Source: Erythrobacter sp. UBA2510 (GTDB taxonomy: Bacteria > Pseudomonadota > Alphaproteobacteria > Sphingomonadales > Sphingomonadaceae). Taken from it: DNA of 7,886 nucleotides. The stretch covers positions 6,766-14,651 of the forward strand of contig DDNW01000079.1 of the NCBI GenBank assembly GCA_002341345.1, given 5' to 3'. The notes below the pieces were generated by a model that worked only from the letters and a program-made list of their open reading frames with translations, had not been told where the DNA came from and ran no database searches. The position numbers were made by a program, and so were the translations under genes. Position 1 is the stretch's first letter, and each line of letters begins with the position of its first letter. This document shows positions 1-5,446 of the stretch, in pieces.

Positions 1-2
1 AA

Positions 3-275
3 CTCTCTCCCGCCGCCATCCCCGAGTTCGAGCGCGCCGTGTTCGACAGCTGGTCCACCCATCCCAATCCCGGTCAGGAGTTTACGGTGAAGGGGAAGGG
101 CGGTCTGATCGCGCTTTGGGACGATCTCGCCGCACGTCGGGCACGCCGGTTTCCGGTGAGCCGCCTCAAGCCGTTCATCGCCGGCGCCCGCCGAAGGACC
201 GGACAAAAGCAGCGCGCCAACCCAGGCGATCCGTTCACCCTCGAGCGCCTGATCGCCGCAATCGCAAGGAAATGA
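3..275 (+). CDS. PRTRC system protein B-like (Prok-E2_D family), C-terminal part only
   Basis: This frame is open from the left window edge to the TGA at 273-275, so only about 90 C-terminal residues are visible and the true start lies upstream. The fragment carries the stretch STHPNPGQEF, then a GG-x(4)-LW-x(2)-L segment, then FPVSRLKPF and a basic tail. I recognise this as like the C-terminus of PRTRC protein B, the family Pfam calls Prok-E2_D, which is described as distantly related to E2 ubiquitin-conjugating enzymes. The catalytic region would be outside the window, so activity cannot be judged. Support comes from context: the next two genes are a JAMM protein and an E1/ThiF protein, the usual partners. 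The stop overlaps an ATG of the next gene, so translation is probably coupled. The GTG at 39 is internal, not the real start. The family call rests on memory of the motif plus gene order. Confidence 0.62.
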   Translation, partial: LSPAAIPEFERAVFDSWSTHPNPGQEFTVKGKGGLIALWDDLAARRARRFPVSRLKPFIAGARRRTGQKQRANPGDPFTLERLIAAIARK

Positions 276-277
276 CC

Positions 278-931
278 ATGATCGCAGACGATCCGACGGC
301 CGCGGCTATTCTCGCCGCCGTGCCTTGTTACCCCATTCCGCCATCCGGCAAGTCGCCCGCAATCGATGCTCTGCGATCCGCGCCTGCCGGTCATGGCATC
401 GCGGTGGGATGCGACGCTGTCATGCTGATCCTGCGCCGGCCTTGGCTCGCGCTCGATGTTCCAATCACTTCCGCGATCGCCGGCTATCTTCCCTATGGCT
501 CTGCAGGAGTGCCCCGTGCCGACCTCCTTTGCGGCCTGATTCCGCAAGAATTTCGAACCTCCATGCTCGATCACTTTCGCGCCGCACTCCCCAATGAGGC
601 AGCGGTATTCGTGCTATGGAACGAGGTCACCCGGCAATTCTCGCTCAGTTACCCGACGATCGACGAAGCGACGCCCTCGCGCCTCGTCTACCGTACACCC
701 GTCCTCCCGCCTGGCTGCTATATGGTCGCGGATGTTCACAGCCATGGGCGAGCGCGCGCCTTCTTCAGCGCCACCGATGATGCGGACGATGCCGATACGA
801 CCAAACTGGCGCTCGTGTTCGGCAGGATCGATGATCCCACCGGCCCCGAAATGGTCTCGCGCCTGTGCGCCGGCGGCATGTTCCTCCCCCTGCCACGCAG
901 CCCATTCGCAGGAGAACGTCATGCACAATGA
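278..931 (+). CDS. PRTRC system protein A, JAMM/JAB (MPN+) metalloprotease-like
   Basis: This 217-residue protein is predicted to be a zinc isopeptidase of the JAB/JAMM superfamily that would remove or process a ubiquitin-like modifier in the PRTRC system. The C-terminal half shows an intact JAMM signature. Glu107 lies in LPNEAAVFVLW, the position of the conserved glutamate in JAMM proteins. His154 and His156 in DVHSHGRA, Ser164 and Asp167 give H-x-H-x(7)-S-x(2)-D with standard spacing, so it should be catalytically competent. The first 95 or so residues are the family-specific N-terminal region. No signal peptide or membrane segment is apparent, so it is likely cytoplasmic. ATG 278 is preferred because AAGGA at 266-270 sits 7 nt upstream. 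ATG 272, which overlaps the upstream stop and gives 219 aa, leaves that site only 1 nt away. The 3' end overlaps the ThiF gene by 11 nt. Confidence 0.82.
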   Translation: MIADDPTAAAILAAVPCYPIPPSGKSPAIDALRSAPAGHGIAVGCDAVMLILRRPWLALDVPITSAIAGYLPYGSAGVPRADLLCGLIPQEFRTSMLDHFRAALPNEAAVFVLWNEVTRQFSLSYPTIDEATPSRLVYRTPVLPPGCYMVADVHSHGRARAFFSATDDADDADTTKLALVFGRIDDPTGPEMVSRLCAGGMFLPLPRSPFAGERHAQ

Positions 932-1679
932 CATGCCACAGCGCCATTTCCTCCCCGCCGCCTTCAGCCATCGACCAATCCGGATCCTCCTTGTCGGGTG
1001 CGGCGGCTCAGGCTCGCAGATGCTCATGGGATTGACGGCTCTCGATACCGCCCTACGCGCCATCTCCTCGCGCTCTCTCGATGTGACGACGGTCGATGAC
1101 GACATCGTCACCCAGGCCAATCTTGGCCGTCAACCCTTCTACCCATGCGATGTCGGAACCTCGAAGGCGCGCACGCTAACCGAACGGATCAATCTCGCGC
1201 ACGGCCTCGACTGGAAGGCCATCCATGGCCGCGCTCCTGACGCCGCTAGGCTTGATGCCACCGATCTCCTCATCACCTGTGTCGACACCGCGTCCGCGCG
1301 TCGCGCGATCGGCGCGGCGATGGAAGAGGAACGCAACAAGCCCGACTATTGGATGGACCTTGGAAACCGCGCAAATGACGGGCAGTTCATCATCGGCTGC
1401 CCAGCGCCTGAGCGAGGCGAGGAAGAAGCACGCCTGCCCACCGTTCTCGAAGCCTTTCCCGAACTCAGCCATGAAACACTGCCCGATAACGACGCGCCCT
1501 CCTGCTCGATCGCCGAGGCGCTGGAACGGCAATCGCTGTTCATCAACCGCGTCGTCGCGAGCCACGCACTCGCGCTTCTGTTCGACCTCTTTGGCCGCGG
1601 TTCCATCGGCCACGCTGGTGCGTTCATCAACCTTGGCTCGGGTCAGACCGTGCCAATCCCGCTCCCACGAATCTGCTGA
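921..1679 (+). CDS. PRTRC system ThiF family protein (E1-like adenylating enzyme)
   Basis: This 252-residue protein has the ThiF/MoeB/E1 adenylation fold, which activates the C-terminus of a ubiquitin-like protein with ATP. The Rossmann loop VGCGGSGSQ is at 25-33, an acidic strand ends at Asp60, and NLGRQ is at 67-71, the arginine-glutamine pair that contacts ATP phosphates in this family. Lys82 is in GTSKARTL, and CVD is at 120-122 with the Asp of the E1 family. Cys195 in the APSCS segment is the best candidate for a thioester-forming cysteine by position; this is inferred. No paired CxxC zinc ligands are visible, unlike MoeB and ThiF. Start ATG 921 has AGGAG at 910-914, 6 nt upstream. The gene overlaps the JAMM gene by 11 nt in another frame, so the two are almost certainly one transcript. 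The natural substrate would be the PRTRC C ubiquitin-like protein, not in this window. Confidence 0.88.
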   Translation: MHNDMPQRHFLPAAFSHRPIRILLVGCGGSGSQMLMGLTALDTALRAISSRSLDVTTVDDDIVTQANLGRQPFYPCDVGTSKARTLTERINLAHGLDWKAIHGRAPDAARLDATDLLITCVDTASARRAIGAAMEEERNKPDYWMDLGNRANDGQFIIGCPAPERGEEEARLPTVLEAFPELSHETLPDNDAPSCSIAEALERQSLFINRVVASHALALLFDLFGRGSIGHAGAFINLGSGQTVPIPLPRIC

Positions 1680-1682
1680 AAC

Positions 1683-1710
1683 TTGCAAAAATTGCCATAT
1701 TTGCTATTTT
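1683..1710 (+). promoter_or_regulatory. Candidate promoter/operator of the toxin-antitoxin operon
   Basis: The segment between the ThiF stop and the antitoxin start is strikingly AT-rich for this window. TTGCAA at 1683-1688 and TATTTT at 1705-1710 could serve as -35 and -10 boxes with a 16-bp spacer. TTGC occurs at 1683, 1692 and 1701, exactly 9 bp apart, and GCAAA (1685-1689) is the inverted complement of TTTGC (1700-1704). Repeated or dyad sites here are what a Phd-type antitoxin would bind for autorepression. Promoter and operator roles are inferred. Confidence 0.45.
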
Positions 1711-1739
1711 GGGAGGATCATTTAGCCAAAGAGAGTCGC

Positions 1740-2063
1740 ATGGCCGATCCCGCAATCGCCGCACCCCCGAAAAAGAAGGTTCCGCTGACCACCTTCCACA
1801 ACCACACGGGACAATATCTCGATCTCGGGCGCCGGACACCTGTCACCATCACCAAGCATGGAAGACCTGACATCACGTTGGCCGAAGCTTCCTACTTCGA
1901 GCGGCTTGAACGAATTGCGGCCGGTCAAATTCTCTCGGTTCTGGATCTGGTTGCCGTCGACGCCGCCGACATGACCAGTGAGCATGCGGCCCTCTTCGAA
2001 GCGGCCCGTCCGACGAGAGAGGAAATCGCGTCAGATCGTTGGAACGATGACCCCGCTTCCTAA
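1740..2063 (+). CDS. Type II antitoxin, Phd/YefM-like
   Basis: This 107-residue protein is a likely antitoxin for the toxin encoded immediately downstream. Residues about 17-56 match the Phd/YefM layout: a short strand and helix (TTFHNHTGQYLDL), then TPVTITKHGRP at 33-43, the 'xPVxITxxGxP' strand-turn typical of the family, then an ASYFERL helix. This N-terminal part dimerises and binds operator DNA in known relatives. The acidic tail from about residue 60 would wrap and neutralise the toxin. ATG 1740 has only a modest purine site (AAAGAGAG, 1728-1735). The stronger GGGAGGA at 1711-1717 is too far away and has no start codon behind it. A TTG at 1683 is in frame but has no ribosome site and would translate the promoter. 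The 3' end overlaps the toxin gene by 17 nt. The N-terminus has a KKK basic patch ahead of the Phd core. Confidence 0.8.
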   Translation: MADPAIAAPPKKKVPLTTFHNHTGQYLDLGRRTPVTITKHGRPDITLAEASYFERLERIAAGQILSVLDLVAVDAADMTSEHAALFEAARPTREEIASDRWNDDPAS

Positions 2064-2436
2064 GGTCGGTGACATACTCCACTACGTCTACCTGTTCACC
2101 CACGAACAGCAAGCTGGTCGCGACGAGGGCGTCAAAACACGCCCTGTCATGGTAATCGCCACACAGGGACAGCGGGTGTTTACAGTCGCGATCACGACGA
2201 AGGCCGACAGGCAAGCCTCAACCCTGGCAATACCCGATCAGGTAGCGGACGCTGCGGGGATCGCCCGCGGCACCTCAGTCGTCGTCGACCAGTATAATCA
2301 CTTCACCTGGATTGGTTACGATATCCGACCTGTGTCACCGGAACCTTCCTATGTTGCCGGTCGCATGCCTCCAGGCTTCACCAATGCAGTTATTTCCGCT
2401 CTCAAAGCCAACGCGACCGGAATCAATCGAGATTGA
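2047..2436 (+). CDS. Type II toxin, PemK/MazF-like growth inhibitor
   Basis: This 129-residue protein resembles the PemK/MazF family of mRNA-cleaving toxins with an SH3-like barrel. It starts with GDI (residues 8-10), has a variable loop, then VKTRPVMVI at 29-37 with the basic-Arg-Pro core typical of the family. VFTVAITTK follows at about 44-52, the strand carrying the conserved Thr. A later block, VVVDQYNHFTW at 78-88 followed by YDIRPV, matches a subgroup I know from rhizobial and sphingomonad proteins annotated as PemK-like. The length is slightly above the usual 105-115 aa. ATG 2047 lies inside the antitoxin's last codons with only a weak GGA upstream, so translation probably depends on coupling to the antitoxin. 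Pairing with a Phd-type rather than a MazE/PemI-type antitoxin is less usual. Ribonuclease activity and cleavage site are not shown by the sequence. Confidence 0.75.
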   Translation: MTPLPKVGDILHYVYLFTHEQQAGRDEGVKTRPVMVIATQGQRVFTVAITTKADRQASTLAIPDQVADAAGIARGTSVVVDQYNHFTWIGYDIRPVSPEPSYVAGRMPPGFTNAVISALKANATGINRD

Positions 2437-2515
2437 GTCCTCACATTACTCACGCTCAAGCATAAGCATTTGAGGTGATCAATGCCTCCAAATCAGCAAA
2501 CCCAGACGGTTCTCA

Positions 2516-2528
2516 GGCCCTACGGGCC
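2516..2528 (+). terminator. Weak candidate terminator or attenuator stem after the toxin gene
   Basis: GGCCC (2516-2520), a TAC loop and GGGCC (2524-2528) form a short all-GC stem in the 141-nt gap between toxin and Mom-like gene. No T-run follows, so it is not a classical intrinsic terminator. It may only be a pausing or attenuation stem. Confidence 0.22.
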
Positions 2529-2533
2529 GCGTT

Positions 2534-2546
2534 AGGGAAGGGGGAG
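2534..2546 (+). repeat. Purine-rich 13-base leader element, copy 1
   Basis: AGGGAAGGGGGAG occurs here and again at 4766-4778 on the same strand. Each copy is followed within a few bases by GGGC and lies 32-43 nt before a start codon. Here it has three G-runs (2535-2537, 2540-2544, 2546-2549). It is probably a shared leader or regulatory motif of the element. Confidence 0.5.
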
Positions 2547-2551
2547 GGGCA

Positions 2552-2576
2552 ATGGTGATCCAAAGGAGATCACCAT
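2552..2576 (+). promoter_or_regulatory. Stem-loop carrying the Shine-Dalgarno of the Mom-like gene
   Basis: ATGGTGATC (2552-2560) and GATCACCAT (2568-2576) are perfect 9-bp inverted arms around the 7-nt loop CAAAGGA. The ribosome site AAAGGAG (2562-2568) sits in this loop, and the start codon begins at 2578, one base after the stem. In mRNA this hairpin could limit ribosome access or be recognised by a regulator. As duplex DNA it could also be an operator. The structure is seen directly; its role is inferred. Confidence 0.6.
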
Positions 2577-2577
2577 C

Positions 2578-3450
2578 ATGCTCACCACACGCAGCCAGCG
2601 CTGGCGCGACCGGCGCTGCCACTGGATACCAGACGCGACGGAAATCGATCCGAAACAGCTTGCCGTCGATGTCATAAGCACGAAGAACCAGGCGGCCCCA
2701 TTCGTGCGGGCACATCACTACACCGCCTCGATGCCTGTCGCGCGCCTGTCGGCCGGCCTTTTCGCCAATGCGGGAGGCGGCCGCTCGGAACTGGTCGGCG
2801 TTTGCGTCTTCTCGCACCCGGTCAACAACGCCAGCGTTCCCAAGAGCGCGGGCCTTGCCGATCCGCGCACCGCCTGCGATCTCGGTCGTCTTGTCATAGA
2901 CGATTCTCAGGGTGGCAATGCCGAGACCTTCCTGATCGCCCGCGCGTTTCGGCTCCTGCGCCGCGAGAAACCCGAAATCCTCTCCGTCATCTCCTATGCC
3001 GATCCGGTCCGCCGCGTTGATCCCGACGGGCGGGTGATACTCCCCGGACATTGCGGCCTCATTTATCGCGCCGCAAACAGCCAATATTCCGGCAGATCGA
3101 GCCCGCGCACCGACCTCATCCTGCCCGACGGGCAGCCGATCTCTTCACGCGCGCTGTCCAAGATCCGCAACGCCGAATGCGGACAACGCTATGCGATCGA
3201 TGCGCTCCTCAGTGCCGGGGCACGCCCACCCCGCTTCGGCGAAGACCGCGCGGACTGGCTCGCCGATCTTGAGCGCACGGGCTTCCTGCGCCGACGACGC
3301 CATCCCGGATGTCATACCTATCTCTTCCCCCTCACAAAAGCGGCACGGATCGCGGCGCGCAAGGTTCCGAGCCTGCCCTATCCGGTACTCGATCGAAGCG
3401 CGACGCTGGGCGATGTAACCGCATTGCCGCTGCTCCACCATGCAGCGTGA
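2578..3450 (+). CDS. Mom-like (GNAT-related) putative DNA base-modification protein
   Basis: The first two thirds of this 290-residue protein resemble phage Mu Mom and its relatives, an acyltransferase-fold family that in Mu modifies adenines to block restriction. Landmarks in order are HHY at 46-48 after APFVRA; ELVGVCVFSHPVN at about 71-83; LGRLVIDD at 102-109; ETFLIARAFRLL at 116-127; SVISYADP at 136-143; and GHCGLIYRAANSQYSG at 157-172. The order HHY, LxRL, SYADP, GHxGxIYxAxNxxYxG is the Mom-like pattern I recognise. Residues about 175-290 form a basic tail with HTYLFPLT, which may bind DNA. About 12 residues (RRVDPDGRVILP) lie between ADP and GH, longer than in compact relatives. ATG 2578 has AAAGGAG 9 nt upstream inside a hairpin. 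The next gene starts 24 nt downstream, so they are probably co-transcribed. It may use a different acyl group or target base from Mu Mom. Confidence 0.7.
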   Translation: MLTTRSQRWRDRRCHWIPDATEIDPKQLAVDVISTKNQAAPFVRAHHYTASMPVARLSAGLFANAGGGRSELVGVCVFSHPVNNASVPKSAGLADPRTACDLGRLVIDDSQGGNAETFLIARAFRLLRREKPEILSVISYADPVRRVDPDGRVILPGHCGLIYRAANSQYSGRSSPRTDLILPDGQPISSRALSKIRNAECGQRYAIDALLSAGARPPRFGEDRADWLADLERTGFLRRRRHPGCHTYLFPLTKAARIAARKVPSLPYPVLDRSATLGDVTALPLLHHAA

Positions 3451-3452
3451 GC

Positions 3453-3464
3453 CCTCGCGCGAGG
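3453..3464 (+). promoter_or_regulatory. 12-bp palindrome overlapping the ribosome site of the 412-aa gene
   Basis: CCTCGCGCGAGG is a perfect palindrome lying between two genes. Its right arm contains the GAGG of the GAGGA (3461-3465) that serves ATG 3475. In RNA a 4-bp CCTC/GAGG stem with a GCGC loop could mask the ribosome site. GC-rich palindromes also occur by chance, so the role is tentative. Confidence 0.35.
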
Positions 3465-3474
3465 ACCAGTCGAC

Positions 3475-4713
3475 ATGACCGACGCCTTCGATCCCGCCGA
3501 TGCGGCGTGCTGGATAGCGCATGGCCGTGCCCCGCATCATGCTCATGCCATAGCCAATGCCTGGCGCGCCTTTCCTGACCTGCCAAACGATACGCCGCTC
3601 GAAGCGCGCATGGCCCGCACCCGCGAGCGCACCGCGATGCTCAAGCCACTCCACGAACGAATAGTGCAAGAAGGCGAGCAACAACGCCAGGCGGCAAACT
3701 TCGCCCATGTCGAGCGGAAGGTTGCCGGGGGCAGCACCGACAGCCGGGATAGGGGCATTCTCCATGCCCGTGCCGTCTATGGCTATGACTGGGACGAAGC
3801 GGTAGCCTGGGCCGATGGCAATTACGCAGCGAAGGCAGGATGGGAGGCCCGGCCACCATCCCTTACTCGCCAGGGCAAACCCGATCGCCGCCGCGGCGCC
3901 TACGACCAGGGATTTCTCGATGGGGGAGGGCGGCCCGATGACATTTTCGACGTCGCCCGCCGATCCCTTGCCGCAGTCACCCCCGAACCTGCCACAGCCA
4001 CCAGCCCGCCCTCCTCACGGCCTCTGCCTAGCCAGTGGCCCGCGCCCACCGATCTGCCGACACCCGTCTCATGGCACCGGCGTTTACTGCTTCTCGGCGC
4101 GACTGAACACGCCGCGGGGACAATCGGCATCCTCGCCATGCTCCATGAGCGGATAGGCCATGACGAAACCACAGTTTGTCTGATCGACGCCCAGACCGGC
4201 CTTTACGCCCTTTCTGGCGCGACCGGGCTGCCACCCGGGGATGACGAAGCACTCCGGGCGCATCTTCGTCAGCGTGATTATGCCGACATACTCGCGGTTG
4301 CGGAAGAAGCTGAACTCGCACGACTCGATACCGACTCTCATATCTTGCCACTTGCGCGAACAATGGAGCGCACGCGCAACTCGCTGCTCCAACAACGGAC
4401 GCAGTTTCGTCTCTGGCTTGCCCGCGGTCGGGCTCGAGGCGAGCAGTTTGCAGCCGGCCATATTCGCTGGAGCAAAATGGCAGCAGGGCTCTCCGGACGT
4501 CTCGGCGATTTCACTGTCCGCTACGCCGGCCCCGCGCATCCGCGGGGACACCGGATCATCGTCGAAGACGCCTATGGCGAGACCGCAACAGGTTACCGCA
4601 CTGCGCGCGGCCATGATCTCAATCCCGAAATCGTTATCGGCAACAAGAGCCATCTGCGATCCGCGATGACCGAGCTGCTGCGCCAATATGCCGCGGCCCT
4701 GCGCCTGGGATGA
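3475..4713 (+). CDS. Uncharacterised two-part protein, 412 aa, with proline-rich linker
   Basis: I do not recognise a named family. The N-terminal part (about 1-165) is helical and charged, with an Arg/Glu/Gln-rich stretch at 44-82. The segment DRRRGAYDQGFLDGGGRPDD (137-156), followed by IFDVARR, resembles a conserved-looking motif of plasmid hypothetical proteins. A Pro/Ser/Thr-rich linker spans about 168-199. The C-terminal part (about 200-412) has a hydrophobic strand RLLLLG, then ETTVCLIDAQTGLYALSG at 231-248. A charged helix ending ARGRARGEQF (about 316-325) and a strand-rich end (FTVRYAG, RIIVEDAYGETATGY) follow. No catalytic motif, signal peptide or membrane span is visible. ATG 3475 has GAGGA 9 nt upstream, and the gene lies 24 nt after the Mom-like gene, probably in the same operon. 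It may assist that gene, but only its position supports this. Confidence 0.8.
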   Translation: MTDAFDPADAACWIAHGRAPHHAHAIANAWRAFPDLPNDTPLEARMARTRERTAMLKPLHERIVQEGEQQRQAANFAHVERKVAGGSTDSRDRGILHARAVYGYDWDEAVAWADGNYAAKAGWEARPPSLTRQGKPDRRRGAYDQGFLDGGGRPDDIFDVARRSLAAVTPEPATATSPPSSRPLPSQWPAPTDLPTPVSWHRRLLLLGATEHAAGTIGILAMLHERIGHDETTVCLIDAQTGLYALSGATGLPPGDDEALRAHLRQRDYADILAVAEEAELARLDTDSHILPLARTMERTRNSLLQQRTQFRLWLARGRARGEQFAAGHIRWSKMAAGLSGRLGDFTVRYAGPAHPRGHRIIVEDAYGETATGYRTARGHDLNPEIVIGNKSHLRSAMTELLRQYAAALRLG

Positions 4714-4765
4714 TCCGATGCGCGATCAGCTCCAATCCGACCGCCCCGCTTCGCGCTGACAGGAA

Positions 4766-4778
4766 AGGGAAGGGGGAG
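4766..4778 (+). repeat. Purine-rich 13-base leader element, copy 2
   Basis: This is an exact second copy of the 13-mer at 2534-2546, here in the 107-nt gap before the 157-aa gene. The similarity continues as GGGC after a 2-base AG insertion. It forms part of the four-run G-rich motif at 4767-4787. Confidence 0.5.
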
Positions 4779-4787
4779 AGGGGCGGG
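4767..4787 (+). other. Predicted G-quadruplex motif in the leader of the 157-aa gene
   Basis: There are four G-runs of three or more: 4767-4769, 4772-4776, 4780-4783 and 4785-4787, with loops of 2, 3 and 1 nt. This meets the canonical G3+N1-7 pattern on the coding strand, so the mRNA leader could fold this way. It ends 33 nt before the start codon. Next to it, GGTGCT (4786-4791) can pair with AGCATC (4801-4806) through one G-U wobble. That gives a competing stem just upstream of the AGGAG at 4809-4813. Folding and function are inferred. Confidence 0.45.
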
Positions 4788-4820
4788 TGCTTGCCATTGG
4801 AGCATCACAGGAGTCCCCCT

Positions 4821-5294
4821 ATGAAAATCGAACTGCGACGTATCACCCACAGCGCCGCGCTATCCCAAGAAACCACTGCCTATCGCGCGGAAATCTGGAT
4901 CGATGGCGAATTGGCCTTCCATGCCCATAACCAGGGGCACGGGTCCGCCGATTTCTTCGACAAGGTCGGTTGCTGGGATCTGGCTGAGGTCGATACGTGG
5001 CTGAAGGCCAACCGGGCGCCAACCGTTCTGGGCGACATAACCCTCGATCATGATCTCGAAGCCGAAGTGAGCGATCTGCTGACACGCGCACTCGAAGGCC
5101 GACGGCTGAAACGTCTGCTGCGCACCAATCTGGTCACCATCGAGAAGGACCAGATCTTCCAACATCCACTGCGCAAGCGCCCGATCGCTACCATCTCTAG
5201 CGCCGTGCTCGCCACCAATCCCAAGGCTGTCGTCGTCAATGGCGCCGGAGACGAGGTCTTCGAGCACGCCCTCGACCTGCTGATGACCCGTTAG
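4821..5294 (+). CDS. Uncharacterised 157-aa plasmid-type protein
   Basis: I do not recognise a characterised family, although small proteins of this style occur on alphaproteobacterial and other plasmids. The N-terminus MKIELRRITHSAALSQETTA leads into AEIWIDGELAFHAHNQGHGS (about 23-42), an alternating strand pattern with a NQGHG turn. Next come a WDLAEVDTWL helix (54-63) and an acidic stretch, DITLDHDLEAEVSDLL (73-88). The second half is basic (EGRRLKRLLRTN) and ends in a short helix. No membrane or secretion signal is visible, so it is likely cytoplasmic. ATG 4821 is chosen for its AGGAG at 4809-4813, 7 nt upstream. An in-frame ATG at 4710 overlaps the preceding stop but lacks a ribosome site and would translate the G-rich leader. 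It sits between the 412-aa gene and the large methylase, and the leader suggests separate control. Confidence 0.78.
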   Translation: MKIELRRITHSAALSQETTAYRAEIWIDGELAFHAHNQGHGSADFFDKVGCWDLAEVDTWLKANRAPTVLGDITLDHDLEAEVSDLLTRALEGRRLKRLLRTNLVTIEKDQIFQHPLRKRPIATISSAVLATNPKAVVVNGAGDEVFEHALDLLMTR

Positions 5295-5368
5295 TGACGC
5301 TCCAGGTCGGGCCGTGGGCCTGACCGCGATCTTTGCCATGCCCGCGCTGCGACGCCCTTAGCGTCACT
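5293..5368 (+). promoter_or_regulatory. Structured intergenic element: 9-bp inverted repeat around a hairpin
   Basis: AGTGACGCT (5293-5301) and AGCGTCACT (5360-5368) are perfect 9-bp inverted arms 58 nt apart, starting at the stop codon of the 157-aa gene. Between them lies the hairpin at 5305-5325. GACGC (5351-5355) can also pair with GCGTC (5361-5365), which overlaps the outer right arm. The two pairings are therefore mutually exclusive, as in switching leaders. This sits in the 162-nt leader of the large methylase gene. I saw no clear sigma-70 promoter here. The role is inferred. Confidence 0.4.
5305..5325 (+). terminator. Candidate terminator hairpin after the 157-aa gene
   Basis: GGTCGGGCC (5305-5313), loop GTG and GGCCTGACC (5317-5325) form a 9-pair stem with one G-U wobble, starting 11 nt after the stop codon. 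No proper T-run follows (only CTTT at 5331-5334), so termination may be partial. The position fits an operon boundary ahead of the methylase gene. Confidence 0.4.
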
Positions 5369-5446
5369 CCCGTTCCCGCATGGACTGCTCGCCCCGACGT
5401 GCCCCGCACCCCCAGGGCAGGCCGAGCCCTCAACATCGCCTGAAAA

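Noticed and set aside
116..277. Long upstream extension of the JAMM gene from GTG 116
   Set aside because: It would overlap the protein-B-like gene by 160 nt and lacks a ribosome site, whereas ATG 278 has AAGGA at proper spacing.
594..920. Upstream extension of the ThiF gene from 594
   Set aside because: It overlaps most of the JAMM gene, reads as low-complexity Arg/Ser-rich protein, and ATG 921 has a good AGGAG site.
2455..2492. CTCAA/TTGAG and TTTGAGG/CCTCCAAA inverted repeats after the toxin gene
   Set aside because: The arms are only 5-7 bp, one needs a bulge, and no T-run follows, so a terminator or operator call is not supported.
2479..3084. 201-codon minus-strand open frame opposite the Mom-like gene, and similar long minus-strand frames across the window
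   Set aside because: They mirror real + strand genes, show no recognisable motifs, and are expected from high GC at third codon positions.
4710..4820. ATG 4710 as start of the 157-aa protein, overlapping the previous stop
   Set aside because: There is no ribosome site and the added residues come from the G-rich leader; ATG 4821 has AGGAG 7 nt upstream.
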